Shown in pieces: positions 10,036 to 19,589 of a DNA stretch of 64,000 bases. Source of the DNA: an uncultured Alphaproteobacteria bacterium (lineage in GTDB: Bacteria; Pseudomonadota; Alphaproteobacteria; Rhodobacterales; Rhodobacteraceae); NCBI GenBank assembly GCA_902599445.1, contig CACKFK010000002.1, forward strand, positions 40,285 through 104,284. Direction: 5' to 3'. The notes under the pieces are model-generated. The model searched no databases and was not told where the DNA came from. It saw only the letters and a program-made list of their open reading frames with translations. The translations under genes and the position numbers were made by a program. Position 1 is the stretch's first letter. Every line of letters begins with the position of its first letter.

Positions 10036-11370
10036 ATGTATTTGACCAAGTATTTTTTACCAATCTTAAAAGAAAATCCATCCGAAGCGCAGATTATAAG
10101 CCATCGTTTGATGTTGAGATCAGGAATGATAAAGCAATCCTCGGCTGGTATTTATTCTTGGTTACCTTTGGGTTTAAAGGTTTTAAAAAAAATAGAACAA
10201 ATTGTGGTTGAAGAACAAATCGCTGCAGGTCACATACCAATTTTGATGCCAACCATACAACCTTCGGAGTTATGGAAAGAAAGCGGAAGATTAGATGATT
10301 ATGGGAAAGAAATGCTTAGAGTTGAGGATAGACATGGGCGGCTAATGCTTTATGGACCAACCAATGAGGAATTGGTAACTGATATTTTTCGAACACATAT
10401 ATCTAGTTATAAAGATTTACCGAAAACCTTATTTCACATTCAGTGGAAATTTCGGGACGAAGTAAGACCTAGGTTTGGAGTAATGAGGGGTAGAGAATTC
10501 TTCATGAAAGATGGGTATAGCTTTGATATGGATAAAGACTCTGCAATTCATGCCTATAATAGACACATGATCACCTATTTACGTACTTATGAACGACTGG
10601 GTTTGAAAGCTCTTCCTATGAAAGCTGATACTGGTCCAATAGGCGGTGATTATAGTCATGAATTTCTGGTTCTTGCTGAAACTGGGGAGAGTCAAGTTTT
10701 TTATGACAAGAGCGTCACTGATTTATCGTTAGGGAATAGACATATAGATTATTCAGATCAGCAAGATGTTGCTGATATTGTTAAGAAGTTTACTCAACCT
10801 TATGCCAGAACTGATGAAACTCATGACGAGAATCTTTTTAACAAAATTCCAATCGAAAGAAGGCTGTCCGCTAGAGGTATTGAGGTGGGCCAAATTTTTT
10901 ATTTTGGGACTAAGTATTCTAACTCTATGGGTGCTGATATAGTGATGCCAAATGGAGATCGAACCCCTGTAGAGATGGGTAGTCATGGAATAGGTGTCTC
11001 TAGGTTGGTAGGTGCCTTGATAGAGGCTAACCATGATGAATTAGGCATCATTTGGCCAGCTTCCGTGACACCATTTGATGCTGTAATTATAAATTTAAAG
11101 CAAGGTGATGAACAGGTGGAGCGAGCCTGCTCCCAATTATATGAAGATCTAATTTTATCTGGTTTCGATATTCTGTATGATGATAGGCATGAGAGGGTTG
11201 GTGTGAAGTTTGCAACGATGGATCTTATAGGGATCCCGTGGCAGATTATTGTTGGTCCTAGGGATTTGGCGGAAGGTTTCCTAGAGTTAAAGTTTAGGGC
11301 AGATGGCATTAGAAGAAGAATACCGTTGGGTGAGGGATCTGACCACTTAGTGAAAGCGTTGAGAGCCTAA
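10036..11370 (+). CDS. proS: Prolyl-tRNA synthetase (short alphaproteobacterial type)
   Basis: This class II synthetase charges tRNA-Pro in the cytosol. At 444 residues it lacks the large insertion editing domain found in ProS of about 570 residues in E. coli; this short form is typical of alphaproteobacteria. Class II motifs are present: PTNEE (108-112), the motif 2 block [19 protein letters not shown] (139-157), and motif 3 near the end of the catalytic domain ([14 protein letters not shown]). An anticodon-binding domain closes the protein. ATG 10036 has an AGGA site upstream. It precedes lolC and lolD, as commonly seen in this class. Mischarged Ala-tRNA-Pro would need a separate trans-editing factor, not seen here. 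Confidence 0.95.
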   Translation: MYLTKYFLPILKENPSEAQIISHRLMLRSGMIKQSSAGIYSWLPLGLKVLKKIEQIVVEEQIAAGHIPILMPTIQPSELWKESGRLDDYGKEMLRVEDRHGRLMLYGPTNEELVTDIFRTHISSYKDLPKTLFHIQWKFRDEVRPRFGVMRGREFFMKDGYSFDMDKDSAIHAYNRHMITYLRTYERLGLKALPMKADTGPIGGDYSHEFLVLAETGESQVFYDKSVTDLSLGNRHIDYSDQQDVADIVKKFTQPYARTDETHDENLFNKIPIERRLSARGIEVGQIFYFGTKYSNSMGADIVMPNGDRTPVEMGSHGIGVSRLVGALIEANHDELGIIWPASVTPFDAVIINLKQGDEQVERACSQLYEDLILSGFDILYDDRHERVGVKFATMDLIGIPWQIIVGPRDLAEGFLELKFRADGIRRRIPLGEGSDHLVKALRA

Positions 11371-11391
11371 GTAATATTAAAGGGAATTAAT

Positions 11392-12702
11392 TTGGCAAGT
11401 CATAGCAAAAGTACGACATTTTTCAAATGGTTTATTCCTTTTTCTAGACTAGAGATTTTAATCGCATGGAGGTACTTGCGCGCTAAGCGAAGAGAAGGTG
11501 GTGTTTCTACCATAGCTTGGTATTCCTTTCTAGGAGTGATGTTGGGTGTAGCTACTTTGATCGTTGTACAAGCCGTTATGGTTGGGTTTAAGGAAGAGTT
11601 TACAGATCGTATTGTCGGGGTAAATCCTCACATTATTGTACAAATCAATAAGTTTCAGAAAGGTTCAAATGCATCTCTTATCACTGGAGAAGCTAATTTT
11701 ATTAAGACAAAATTACTAGCCAAAAGAAGAGTCAAACATGCGTACCCTGTAATTACAGGTCAAGTGATGGCAGCCAAAGACGGAAAGTATTCTGGTTTAC
11801 AAGTGATAGGAATTAAAAGACAGGATCTATTTAAGATTGAGCTCCTATCAAACCCAGAAAGTAAGAGTGGAAACATAGATGACTTTGGGAATGGAATTGC
11901 CATTGGTCGTGGTGTAGCTAAGGAACTCAACCTTTCAATAGGAGACAGTTTGAGGTTGGTTTCACCGGATGGGATTAGTACACTTTTTGGTATCAGTCCT
12001 CGTGTTTCAGATTTTAATATCAGCTATATTTTTAGTGTTGGAAGGTACGACATTGATAAGTTCAGGCTTTATATGCCTCTAAAAGATGCTCAAAAGTTTT
12101 TTAACAAGCAAAGTCAAGTGGATAATATAAATGTACTGGTCAATGAGCCATATTCAGTTAAGCAGGTTCAATCAATGATTCAGACAGATCTTGGACCTGG
12201 GTATACTATTTGGACTTGGAAAGACCTATCAGGGGCTTTTTTGGCTGCGTTAGATGTCGAGAGAAGGGTCATGTTTATAATCTTATCTTTAGTAGTATTA
12301 ATAGCAGCATTAAATATAGTTTCTGGTTTAGTAATGCTTGTGAAAAATAAGGCAAAAGATATAGGGATCTTACGAACCATGGGACTGAATAAAAATTCAA
12401 TTACGAAAATCTTTATTCTTTGTGGCTCTCTAATTGGGATTCTGGGGACAATTTTTGGTGTCATACTCGGAGTTCTATTTTCTTATCACTTACCGGATAT
12501 ACAATTTTTTATTGAGGAAATTTTTGGCAAGGAAGTTTGGAACCCTGAATTGCGATATCTTACTGAGGTTCCAGTGCGAGTCAGATTTTCTGACATTTGT
12601 TATGTGAGCATAGTTGCTCTTACCTTGTCTATTATTGTCACAATAATTCCAGCAAGAAATGCTGCAAGGTTGGATCCAGTGGAAGCACTAAGGCATGAAT
12701 AA
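11392..12702 (+). CDS. lolC: Lipoprotein-releasing ABC transporter permease LolC/LolE
   Basis: This inner-membrane subunit of the Lol system extracts mature lipoproteins from the outer leaflet and hands them to the carrier LolA. The 436 residues show the family layout. An N-terminal segment near the membrane (AWRYLRAKRREGGVSTIAW) is followed by a first helix (about residues 40-63), a periplasmic domain of about 220 residues and three C-terminal helices (about 295-325, 340-370, 400-425). It ends IPARNAARLDPVEALRHE. Translation starts at TTG 11392 behind AAGGGA. It overlaps lolD by eight bases, so the two are coupled. One permease gene is present, suggesting a homodimeric (LolF-like) transporter. 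Confidence 0.92.
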   Translation: MASHSKSTTFFKWFIPFSRLEILIAWRYLRAKRREGGVSTIAWYSFLGVMLGVATLIVVQAVMVGFKEEFTDRIVGVNPHIIVQINKFQKGSNASLITGEANFIKTKLLAKRRVKHAYPVITGQVMAAKDGKYSGLQVIGIKRQDLFKIELLSNPESKSGNIDDFGNGIAIGRGVAKELNLSIGDSLRLVSPDGISTLFGISPRVSDFNISYIFSVGRYDIDKFRLYMPLKDAQKFFNKQSQVDNINVLVNEPYSVKQVQSMIQTDLGPGYTIWTWKDLSGAFLAALDVERRVMFIILSLVVLIAALNIVSGLVMLVKNKAKDIGILRTMGLNKNSITKIFILCGSLIGILGTIFGVILGVLFSYHLPDIQFFIEEIFGKEVWNPELRYLTEVPVRVRFSDICYVSIVALTLSIIVTIIPARNAARLDPVEALRHE

Positions 12703-13381
12703 AACTGTTGTACTAGAGTTATGTGATTTAAAAAAAAGTTTTAAGGTAGCTACTACTAATGAAATAAAGATTTTTGAAAAAATTCACTTGAGTCTCAAAA
12801 GTTCAGAGTTAGTAGGAATTATTGCACCTTCTGGGACAGGAAAAACATCCTTGTTAAATATCTCTGGTTTATTAGATCAAGCCACAGGTGGATCAGTTAG
12901 GATTCTTGGTCAAGACACTAAGACCATGACAGCAGAAAAAAGAAACTTAATTAGGCGAAATCACATAGGGTTTGTGTTCCAGTCAAGTAATTTATTGAAT
13001 GAATTTAATGCTGTTGAAAATGTGGCATTGTCAAGAATTATAAAAGGATACAATTTTCATGATTCGCTGGATTACTCTAGAAAATTGCTATCTAAAGTTG
13101 GTTTAGAGGAACGGCTTCACAATCGACCATTAGAGCTTTCTGGCGGAGAACAACAGAGAATAGCTATATGTAGAGCTATAGCAAATGATCCTCAACTTCT
13201 ATTGGCTGATGAACCAACCGGTAACTTGGACCAGGAAAACTCCACACTAGTTTTTGATTTACTAGTCAGTATGGTTAAGCAAAAGAAGGTCTCAGCTCTG
13301 GTCGCTACGCATAACTTGGATTTGATAAGAAAAATGGATCGGGTTCTGAAATTAACAAAAACAGGTTTAGTAAGTATATAG
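12695..13381 (+). CDS. lolD: Lipoprotein-releasing ABC transporter ATPase
   Basis: The 228-residue ATPase powers LolC. It contains Walker A APSGTGKTS (44-52), a Q-loop glutamine at 96, the ABC signature LSGGEQQR (148-155), Walker B LLLADEP (168-174) followed by TGNLD, and the H-loop VATHN. The leading residue of Walker A is alanine instead of the usual glycine, which should not affect function. ATG 12695 lies inside the last codons of lolC. It ends six bases before the convergent stop of the next gene, with no terminator hairpin between them. Confidence 0.94.
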   Translation: MNKTVVLELCDLKKSFKVATTNEIKIFEKIHLSLKSSELVGIIAPSGTGKTSLLNISGLLDQATGGSVRILGQDTKTMTAEKRNLIRRNHIGFVFQSSNLLNEFNAVENVALSRIIKGYNFHDSLDYSRKLLSKVGLEERLHNRPLELSGGEQQRIAICRAIANDPQLLLADEPTGNLDQENSTLVFDLLVSMVKQKKVSALVATHNLDLIRKMDRVLKLTKTGLVSI

Positions 13382-13387
13382 AACCAC

Positions 13388-14275
13388 TTAATTGAGGCAG
13401 GAATTTCGAATGCTAATCCACTCCTCATCTTTAATATAGTTATTGGTATTTGCAGCTATGTCTAACTCATTTTCTGAAACGTAGTAATTCCCAAGGTTTA
13501 ATCTGAATTGCACGTCCAACCCTAGTATATGGTAAAGAAGGGTGCTTAACTTTTGTTCTTTCAAGAAATAAATGAAAACTTTCCTACCTTCGAAAGCATC
13601 CAGGGCAAGGTTTAAGAGTGCTTCAAATTTTTGATAGGATTCTGACTGTAAAAACCAATCAAATGGTACGATTATCACACCGCCCGGTAGTATTACCGGC
13701 GAAGGTAGGGAAGATTTTGTAATTGATATATTGATACCAGTTTCAATTCCGTAACTACTTGCAATCATTTTTTCAAGTCCTACGGTTTCTTTTTGTTTAG
13801 GACAGATATTTCCAACCGAATCTTCTTTTTCTAAAAGAGTGTTAACAAAAATAACCTCGTGATAAGGCTCTATGATATCAAGTGTGATAAATCTGAGCAT
13901 GCTTGGTAGATAAAAGAAGAAGAAAACCATCAGCAGTGGAATAACTAACTTTATGAAATAATTAAATTTTGGCATAGGATTCGAAGATATTTTGCTATGC
14001 TCACAAATTATAGTCATCGCCTCTATCATTTCTTTATCTTGAACAATCAATTGTTCTTCCCTTTCGGGTCCGGGGCTGAATATAGTGCTCCTAGTCCTCT
14101 TCTGCAAAATGACAATAGAATTGAAATTCCAATGATCCAGAGGTGTTGCATTAGTATCTGATATAATGATGGACGATTTACCAAATGAGATTATTACTTC
14201 TGTTACTTCCTTTCCTTTGGATTTAATCCAAAACCCCTTAGACTCTAATATTTGGTATTTTTTGATTGCAGTCAT
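13388..14275 (-). CDS. Membrane-anchored, degenerate M48-like protein, predicted inactive
   Basis: This 295-residue protein has an N-terminal domain of about 105 residues, one membrane helix near 115-133 (KLVIPLLMVFFFFYLPSML) and a C-terminal domain that reads like a worn M48 peptidase. The segment SPVILPGGVIIVPFDWFLQS (about 189-208) resembles the M48 strand NAFALPGGHIVV. Where M48 enzymes carry HExxH, this one reads LNLALDAFEG, with no zinc-binding histidines. A later YYVSENELDIAA resembles the third-ligand region SRxxExxAD. The frame is intact, so it looks like a maintained non-catalytic homologue. It is last in the beta-oxidation operon, 22 bases after the ligase gene. The M48 link is my inference from motif order. 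Confidence 0.5.
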   Translation of the reverse strand: MTAIKKYQILESKGFWIKSKGKEVTEVIISFGKSSIIISDTNATPLDHWNFNSIVILQKRTRSTIFSPGPEREEQLIVQDKEMIEAMTIICEHSKISSNPMPKFNYFIKLVIPLLMVFFFFYLPSMLRFITLDIIEPYHEVIFVNTLLEKEDSVGNICPKQKETVGLEKMIASSYGIETGINISITKSSLPSPVILPGGVIIVPFDWFLQSESYQKFEALLNLALDAFEGRKVFIYFLKEQKLSTLLYHILGLDVQFRLNLGNYYVSENELDIAANTNNYIKDEEWISIRNSCLN

Positions 14276-14297
14276 TGAAGTAGTAGTTAGTTAAGTG

Positions 14298-15932
14298 CTA
14301 CTGTCGCTTGTCTGGATGTTGATAATCTTGCTTTTTGAGAATTTGTCTAATTCCCATTTTAGAAATCTTACCAGTGGCGGTGTGTGGTATCTCATCGACA
14401 AAAATGATGTCGTCAGGGATTTGCCATTTGGCAATATAATCTGACATAAAATCAGTTATTTCCTTTGGTTGGACCATTTCCCCCTTCTCGCACACAACCA
14501 CAAGAATAGGCCTCTCATCCCATTTTGGATGAGACACTCCTATGGCAGCAGCCTCGACGATCTTGGGATGGCCAACCGCGGCATTTTCAAGTTCAATTGA
14601 AGAAATCCATTCCCCACCTGATTTAATTATGTCTTTCGATCTGTCGGTGATGCTCATGTAACCATTTTCATCAATGGTGGCTACATCGCCGGTATCAAAC
14701 CAGCCATCGTGGTCAACTGCTTCTTCGTCAATCTTAAGATATTGTTGTACGACTGCCGCTCCACGGGCCCAAAGTTTACCTTGAGTCTGCCCATCGGTTT
14801 TTAATTTGGTGCCATCATCATCAGTCAATTTAAGTTCGACTGTAAAAGGAGGATGACCTGTCGTCTCTTGAATAGAAATCCTTTCTTCTTCAGATAGGTT
14901 TAAAACTTCAGGTTTGAACGAGCATATCGTTCCCAAAGGAGACATTTCTGTCATACCCCAAGCGTGGAAAACTTGTACTCCAAAATCTTTTTGGAAAGTT
15001 TCAATCACTGCCCTTGGACAAGAAGAGCCTCCAATAATTACCCGCTTTAGGGAAGATAGTTTTAGATTATTAGTTTTCAAATAATTTAAAAGCAACAACC
15101 AGATAGTTGGAACTGCAGCCGTTACTGTCACACCCTTCTCCAACATCTCAAAGAGTGCTTCTGGGGTCATTTCCCTTCCAGGCATTACCATCGACGCTCC
15201 CACAAGTGGTGCTGTATATCCGATAGACCATCCGTTTGCATGGAATAAAGGTACGACAGGCATGATGCGATCAGTGGAGGATAGATTAATCATATCAGGA
15301 GTGGCGGAAGCCAATGCATGTAATACATTGGATCTATGCGTGTACACTACTCCTTTTGGATTGCCAGTAGTTCCTGATGTATAGCATATACCGCAAGCTT
15401 CAGTTTCATGACCCTTGACCCAAGAAAAATCAGAATCTTCATTTTCTACTAATTCTTCGTAGCAAAGTAGATTTGGTAGATTTGACTTTGGCATATTAAT
15501 ATTGTCAGTCAAGACAATGATTTGCTCTACCGTTTTACAAGTAGGTAATATCTCCTCTAGTATTTTTACGAGGTCCAAGTCTATCATTAAGATCTTATCT
15601 TCTGCATGATTTATAATGTAGGTGAGTTGTTTTGCGAAAAGTCTTGGATTTAGGGTATGGTTGACTGCTCCAGAACCCGGAATCCCATACCATAATTCAA
15701 GGTGTCTTGCAGTATTCCATGCCATTACCCCAATTCTATCACCCTTTTTTATGCCTAGTTTTTGTAAAGCTTTTGACAGTTTTTTTGCTTTTAAGTAAAC
15801 AGCATTCCAGTCTGTCTCGACTATGGGGCCTTCCACATTTCTACTGATAATTTTGCGCCTAGGGTGATATCTTGCAGCATGATCCAATATCTCAGAAACT
15901 CTAAGTGAAAAAGGTTGCATCAGGTTATCCAT
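14298..15932 (-). CDS. Acyl-CoA ligase (long-chain fatty acid or DmdB-like)
   Basis: A 544-residue AMP-forming ligase that makes acyl-CoA from a carboxylic acid, ATP and CoA through an acyl-adenylate. The AMP-binding P-loop [11 protein letters not shown] lies at 184-194. [10 protein letters not shown], the [10 protein letters not shown] core and the C-terminal catalytic lysine region HTATGKISK are present. The opening ([19 protein letters not shown]) recalls the family that includes the DMSP-pathway enzyme DmdB (methylmercaptopropionate-CoA ligase) as well as medium- and long-chain ligases. Substrate cannot be fixed from sequence. It lies 121 bases after the FadB-type gene, in a putative operon started by merR. 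Confidence 0.86.
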   Translation of the reverse strand: MDNLMQPFSLRVSEILDHAARYHPRRKIISRNVEGPIVETDWNAVYLKAKKLSKALQKLGIKKGDRIGVMAWNTARHLELWYGIPGSGAVNHTLNPRLFAKQLTYIINHAEDKILMIDLDLVKILEEILPTCKTVEQIIVLTDNINMPKSNLPNLLCYEELVENEDSDFSWVKGHETEACGICYTSGTTGNPKGVVYTHRSNVLHALASATPDMINLSSTDRIMPVVPLFHANGWSIGYTAPLVGASMVMPGREMTPEALFEMLEKGVTVTAAVPTIWLLLLNYLKTNNLKLSSLKRVIIGGSSCPRAVIETFQKDFGVQVFHAWGMTEMSPLGTICSFKPEVLNLSEEERISIQETTGHPPFTVELKLTDDDGTKLKTDGQTQGKLWARGAAVVQQYLKIDEEAVDHDGWFDTGDVATIDENGYMSITDRSKDIIKSGGEWISSIELENAAVGHPKIVEAAAIGVSHPKWDERPILVVVCEKGEMVQPKEITDFMSDYIAKWQIPDDIIFVDEIPHTATGKISKMGIRQILKKQDYQHPDKRQ

Positions 15933-16053
15933 TTAAAGGCTCCAATAAAATTATTAAATCAATTAGACACAATATGCTTAGTTACTACCAAAACGGCGCT
16001 CAAAAACCAAAAACAAATTTAGAAAATTAAAAAATCCTAATCTAAAAGTCTTT

Positions 16054-18252
16054 TCAGTCAGGTATGGACACATATTTCTCATAAAATGTTTGATTTGTTT
16101 TGGCTAAGTTTTCAAGCAAGTCCCCTGCCTCAAATCTCGTTCCGTATCTCTCTGAAAGTTTAGCACAATTTTTGGTCACCCATTTACTACCCATTAGGTC
16201 CATCCAACTAAATGGACCACCTGCCCATGGCATGCAGCCCCAACCAAGTATGGCTCCTATATCTCCTTCTCTAATATCAATTAACACTTTAGACTCTAAT
16301 GCCCTAACAGCTTCTAGACACTGTATTAAGGCCAACCGGGATTTAACTTCTGAGAAATCAGGCTGATCTTTTGGAGGGGGGAAATAAGTTTTCAGATCTG
16401 GCCACAAGCAAACCCTCTTACCGCGTTCATCATAGTTGTAAAACCCAGCACCAACTTTTCTGCCAAGCCTTTTATACTTTTCCATCAAGGATAAAACGTC
16501 ACTAATTCCATGGTCTTCCAAATCATCGCCTAATGCTTTCTTAGTTTGGTGTGCGATGTTAATTGCTAGTTCTATGGATACTTCGTCTATCAATTGTAAC
16601 GGACCTAAAGGCATCCCTAATTGGAGCGCCGCATTTTCAATTACTTGAGGTGGGACGCCTTCTTTAACCATTATTATTCCCTCATTTATATAAGGAATAA
16701 TGCAACGATTAGCATAGAAATTTCTCGCATCATTTACAATTATTGGTGTTTTCCTTATTTGTCGTACAAAGTCAAAAGCGAGAGCAATAGCGTGTTCACT
16801 GGTCTTTTTACCCTTAATAATTTCTACCAAGTTCATTTTGTGAACTGGACTGAAAAAGTGTATACCCAAAAAGTTTTCTTGGTTAGGAATTACGCATGCT
16901 AAATCAGTAATTGGTAAGGTTGAAGTGTTAGAAGCAATTATAGTTTTTTCATCAACATGGTTCTGAATTTGTCCTAACACCACATTTTTTATTTCTGGAT
17001 CTTCAAAAACAGCTTCAATAACAAGATCAGTTTCCTCCAAATCATTATATTTAGTGGAAGGAGTTATTCTACTTAATATTTGCTCTTTCTGCTCCTCACT
17101 AAGTTTACCCCGCTTTACTCCAGTCTCCAAAATTTGGGTTATTTTTGATATTCCTAGGTTTGTTGACTCTAGGTCTTTATCTATTAATGTTACATTGATG
17201 CCATTTAGTGAGGCTGAGTGCGCAATCCCTGCTCCCATCATTCCTGCCCCGACAACGCCAATGTTCTCAAATTTATATTTTTGGTTCTTTTTGGGCCTCC
17301 TGAGTCCTTTTTCAATTGCATTTTTATTAATGAAAAGTGTTCTAATCATATTGGAGGTGCTTTTCTCGGTCAGTATTTTTGTAAACCAACGTGCTTCAAT
17401 CCTTAGGGCAGTATCAAAATCAGTCAATGCACCTTCATAGATAGCAGACAAGAGATACTTTGCAGCAGGATAAACGTTCTTGGTTCGGGAACTAATCATT
17501 GCAGAAGCACCAACAAAGGTCATGAATCCACTAGGATGATATGGGGCCCCTCCTGGCATTTTATATCCTTTTTTGTCCCACGGTTTGATCATCACCTCAT
17601 CCGTTGCATTCATTATCCAATTCTTTGCATCATTTATCAAATCATCTGAACTAGCAATTTCATCAATTAGACCAGCCATCTTAGCATGTTTTGGAGACAA
17701 CATTTTACCCTCCATCAGAATGGGAGCACTGGCCATTAAGCCCACCATCCTACTGACTCTTGTTGCTCCTCCAGCGCCAGGAAATAGCCCAACTAGGATT
17801 TCGGGTAGTCCAACTTTAGTCCTTTTATTATCTGCCGCTATCCGGTGATGGCACGCTAGGCCTATTTCGGTTCCAATACCAGCAGATAAGCCAGGACTTG
17901 CCCAAACAAATGGTATACAGTTCTTTTTTGTTTTTTCCTCCATCCCGCCCAGCTCGATCTTTCGGAGAAGTTTGTGAACTCTCATGACAAATTCGAATAT
18001 CTGTTTATTGTTTTGACTACTCCTATTTTCTTGCAAATTGGCTAAAACATTTAGATCCATTCCAGCAGCAAAATCTCTTTTGCCAGAAGTAATAATAACT
18101 CCCCTAACTTTCTTGGTTAATAACAACTCATCGACGATATTTTCAAGTTCTTCAATTCCCTTCAATGTCAAAACGTTCAAGGTTTTATCGGGTAAGTTCC
18201 ACTCAACTATACCTATGTCATCGGTTCCAATCTTCAGATTAAATTCTGACAT
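16054..18252 (-). CDS. fadB: FadB/FadJ-type enoyl-CoA hydratase/3-hydroxyacyl-CoA dehydrogenase
   Basis: This 732-residue bifunctional enzyme does steps two and three of fatty acid beta-oxidation: hydration of enoyl-CoA, then NAD-dependent oxidation. The N-terminal crotonase domain (about 1-290) keeps both catalytic glutamates, in GIGTEIGLACHHRI and LPEILVGLFPGAGGATR. The dehydrogenase part starts with a Rossmann motif GVVGAGMMGAGIAHSA near residue 322 and contains the catalytic HFFSPVHKM segment. A C-terminal duplicated domain follows. The oxyanion-hole region is unusual (PGLSAGIG instead of the common NG-ALGGG). It is 13 bases after the thiolase gene on the same strand, the classical alpha/beta subunit pair. 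Confidence 0.93.
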   Translation of the reverse strand: MSEFNLKIGTDDIGIVEWNLPDKTLNVLTLKGIEELENIVDELLLTKKVRGVIITSGKRDFAAGMDLNVLANLQENRSSQNNKQIFEFVMRVHKLLRKIELGGMEEKTKKNCIPFVWASPGLSAGIGTEIGLACHHRIAADNKRTKVGLPEILVGLFPGAGGATRVSRMVGLMASAPILMEGKMLSPKHAKMAGLIDEIASSDDLINDAKNWIMNATDEVMIKPWDKKGYKMPGGAPYHPSGFMTFVGASAMISSRTKNVYPAAKYLLSAIYEGALTDFDTALRIEARWFTKILTEKSTSNMIRTLFINKNAIEKGLRRPKKNQKYKFENIGVVGAGMMGAGIAHSASLNGINVTLIDKDLESTNLGISKITQILETGVKRGKLSEEQKEQILSRITPSTKYNDLEETDLVIEAVFEDPEIKNVVLGQIQNHVDEKTIIASNTSTLPITDLACVIPNQENFLGIHFFSPVHKMNLVEIIKGKKTSEHAIALAFDFVRQIRKTPIIVNDARNFYANRCIIPYINEGIIMVKEGVPPQVIENAALQLGMPLGPLQLIDEVSIELAINIAHQTKKALGDDLEDHGISDVLSLMEKYKRLGRKVGAGFYNYDERGKRVCLWPDLKTYFPPPKDQPDFSEVKSRLALIQCLEAVRALESKVLIDIREGDIGAILGWGCMPWAGGPFSWMDLMGSKWVTKNCAKLSERYGTRFEAGDLLENLAKTNQTFYEKYVSIPD

Positions 18253-18265
18253 CCTATATCCTCCC

Positions 18266-19477
18266 CTAGATCCTTTCTATAATGGTAGCACTGCCCATAC
18301 CAGAGGCCACACATAAGGTTATGAGAGCAGTGTTTTTGTCTGATCTTTCTAGCTCATCCAAAGCTGTTCCAAGGATCATGGCGCCTGTAGCACCCAAGGG
18401 ATGCCCCATAGCAATGGCTCCACCATTAATGTTAACTTTATTGTGGTCTAAATTATAGGCCTGCATGAAACGCAAAACAACTGAAGCAAATGCTTCGTTT
18501 ACTTCAAAAACATCTATGTCAGAAATTTCCATTTTTGCTTTTTCGAGGGCTCTTTTTGCAGCAGGTATAGGACCAGTGAGCATAATAGTCGGGTCAGTTC
18601 CCACTTTAGCATTTGCAATAATCTTAGCCCTGGGTTTAATATTCGAGATCTTACCAAACTCTTGACTGGCTATTAGGACTGCTGCTGCTCCGTCAACAAT
18701 TCCACTAGAATTACCCGCATGATGTACATGCTCTATCTTTTCTAGATTAGGATATTTTTGTATTGCAACATGATCAAAACCTGGCATTTTCTCTCCCATA
18801 TCTTTAAAACTTGGGTTTAGCGCTCCAAGGCTTTGCATACTAGTTTCTGGTCTGATATTTTCATCTTTACTGAGGATTTCTATTCCATTTTGATCTCTAA
18901 TTGGGATTACAGATTTTCTGAACCTATTTTCCTCCCAAGCCAGATGTGCCCTCCGTTGACTTTCTACAGCGTATGCGTCAACATCAGTCCTGGAAAAACC
19001 ATACAATGAAGAAATAATATCTGCCGAAATACCTTGAGGCACAAAGTGAGTGTTCATTGCTAAACTGGGATCAACTGCTATAGCTGCTCCATCTGATCCC
19101 ATTGGCACTCGACTCATCATTTCAACACCACCAGCAATATAGGCTAACCCTGCGCCTCCTTTTATCTGGTTTGCAGCTAGATTTACGGCTTCCAATCCGC
19201 TTGCACAAAATCTATTGATAGATAATCCAGGGGTGGCTTGGTTAAAGCCAGCTTTTAGTACTGCTGATCTTGCGAGACAGCCGCCCTGTTCTCCAACCTG
19301 GGTTACATTTCCCCATATGACATCTTCCACAAGATTTGTCTCTAGCTGGTTTTTATCCCTTATACCTTTGAGGATCTCGGCAGAAAGATAGGCTGAGGTT
19401 AGTTCATGAAGTGATCCGTCTTTCTTCCCTTTTCCTCTTGGGCTTCTCACTGCATCAAAGATTATAGCATCTTCCAA
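18266..19477 (-). CDS. fadA: Acetyl-CoA C-acyltransferase (3-ketoacyl-CoA thiolase)
   Basis: This thiolase cleaves 3-ketoacyl-CoA with CoA to acetyl-CoA and a shortened acyl-CoA, the last step of beta-oxidation. In its 403 residues the nucleophilic cysteine is Cys91 in [12 protein letters not shown]. The catalytic histidine lies in [15 protein letters not shown], and the second cysteine is Cys389 in TLCVASGMG near the C-terminus. A family-typical loop region with RIP-like spacing (SRVPMGSDG) is present. It sits between the acyl-CoA dehydrogenase and FadB-type genes and probably forms a complex with the latter. A biosynthetic thiolase role is possible but less likely in this setting. Confidence 0.93.
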   Translation of the reverse strand: MEDAIIFDAVRSPRGKGKKDGSLHELTSAYLSAEILKGIRDKNQLETNLVEDVIWGNVTQVGEQGGCLARSAVLKAGFNQATPGLSINRFCASGLEAVNLAANQIKGGAGLAYIAGGVEMMSRVPMGSDGAAIAVDPSLAMNTHFVPQGISADIISSLYGFSRTDVDAYAVESQRRAHLAWEENRFRKSVIPIRDQNGIEILSKDENIRPETSMQSLGALNPSFKDMGEKMPGFDHVAIQKYPNLEKIEHVHHAGNSSGIVDGAAAVLIASQEFGKISNIKPRAKIIANAKVGTDPTIMLTGPIPAAKRALEKAKMEISDIDVFEVNEAFASVVLRFMQAYNLDHNKVNINGGAIAMGHPLGATGAMILGTALDELERSDKNTALITLCVASGMGSATIIERI

Positions 19478-19589
19478 GGTTATCTCCCTTCATAAAATTA
19501 TTATTTGATAGACTAAGAATATTTCTCTAGCTTATTGGATTTTTCATATATTGGTATCTTTTATCAATTTACTTGATTTGAAAATAGTT

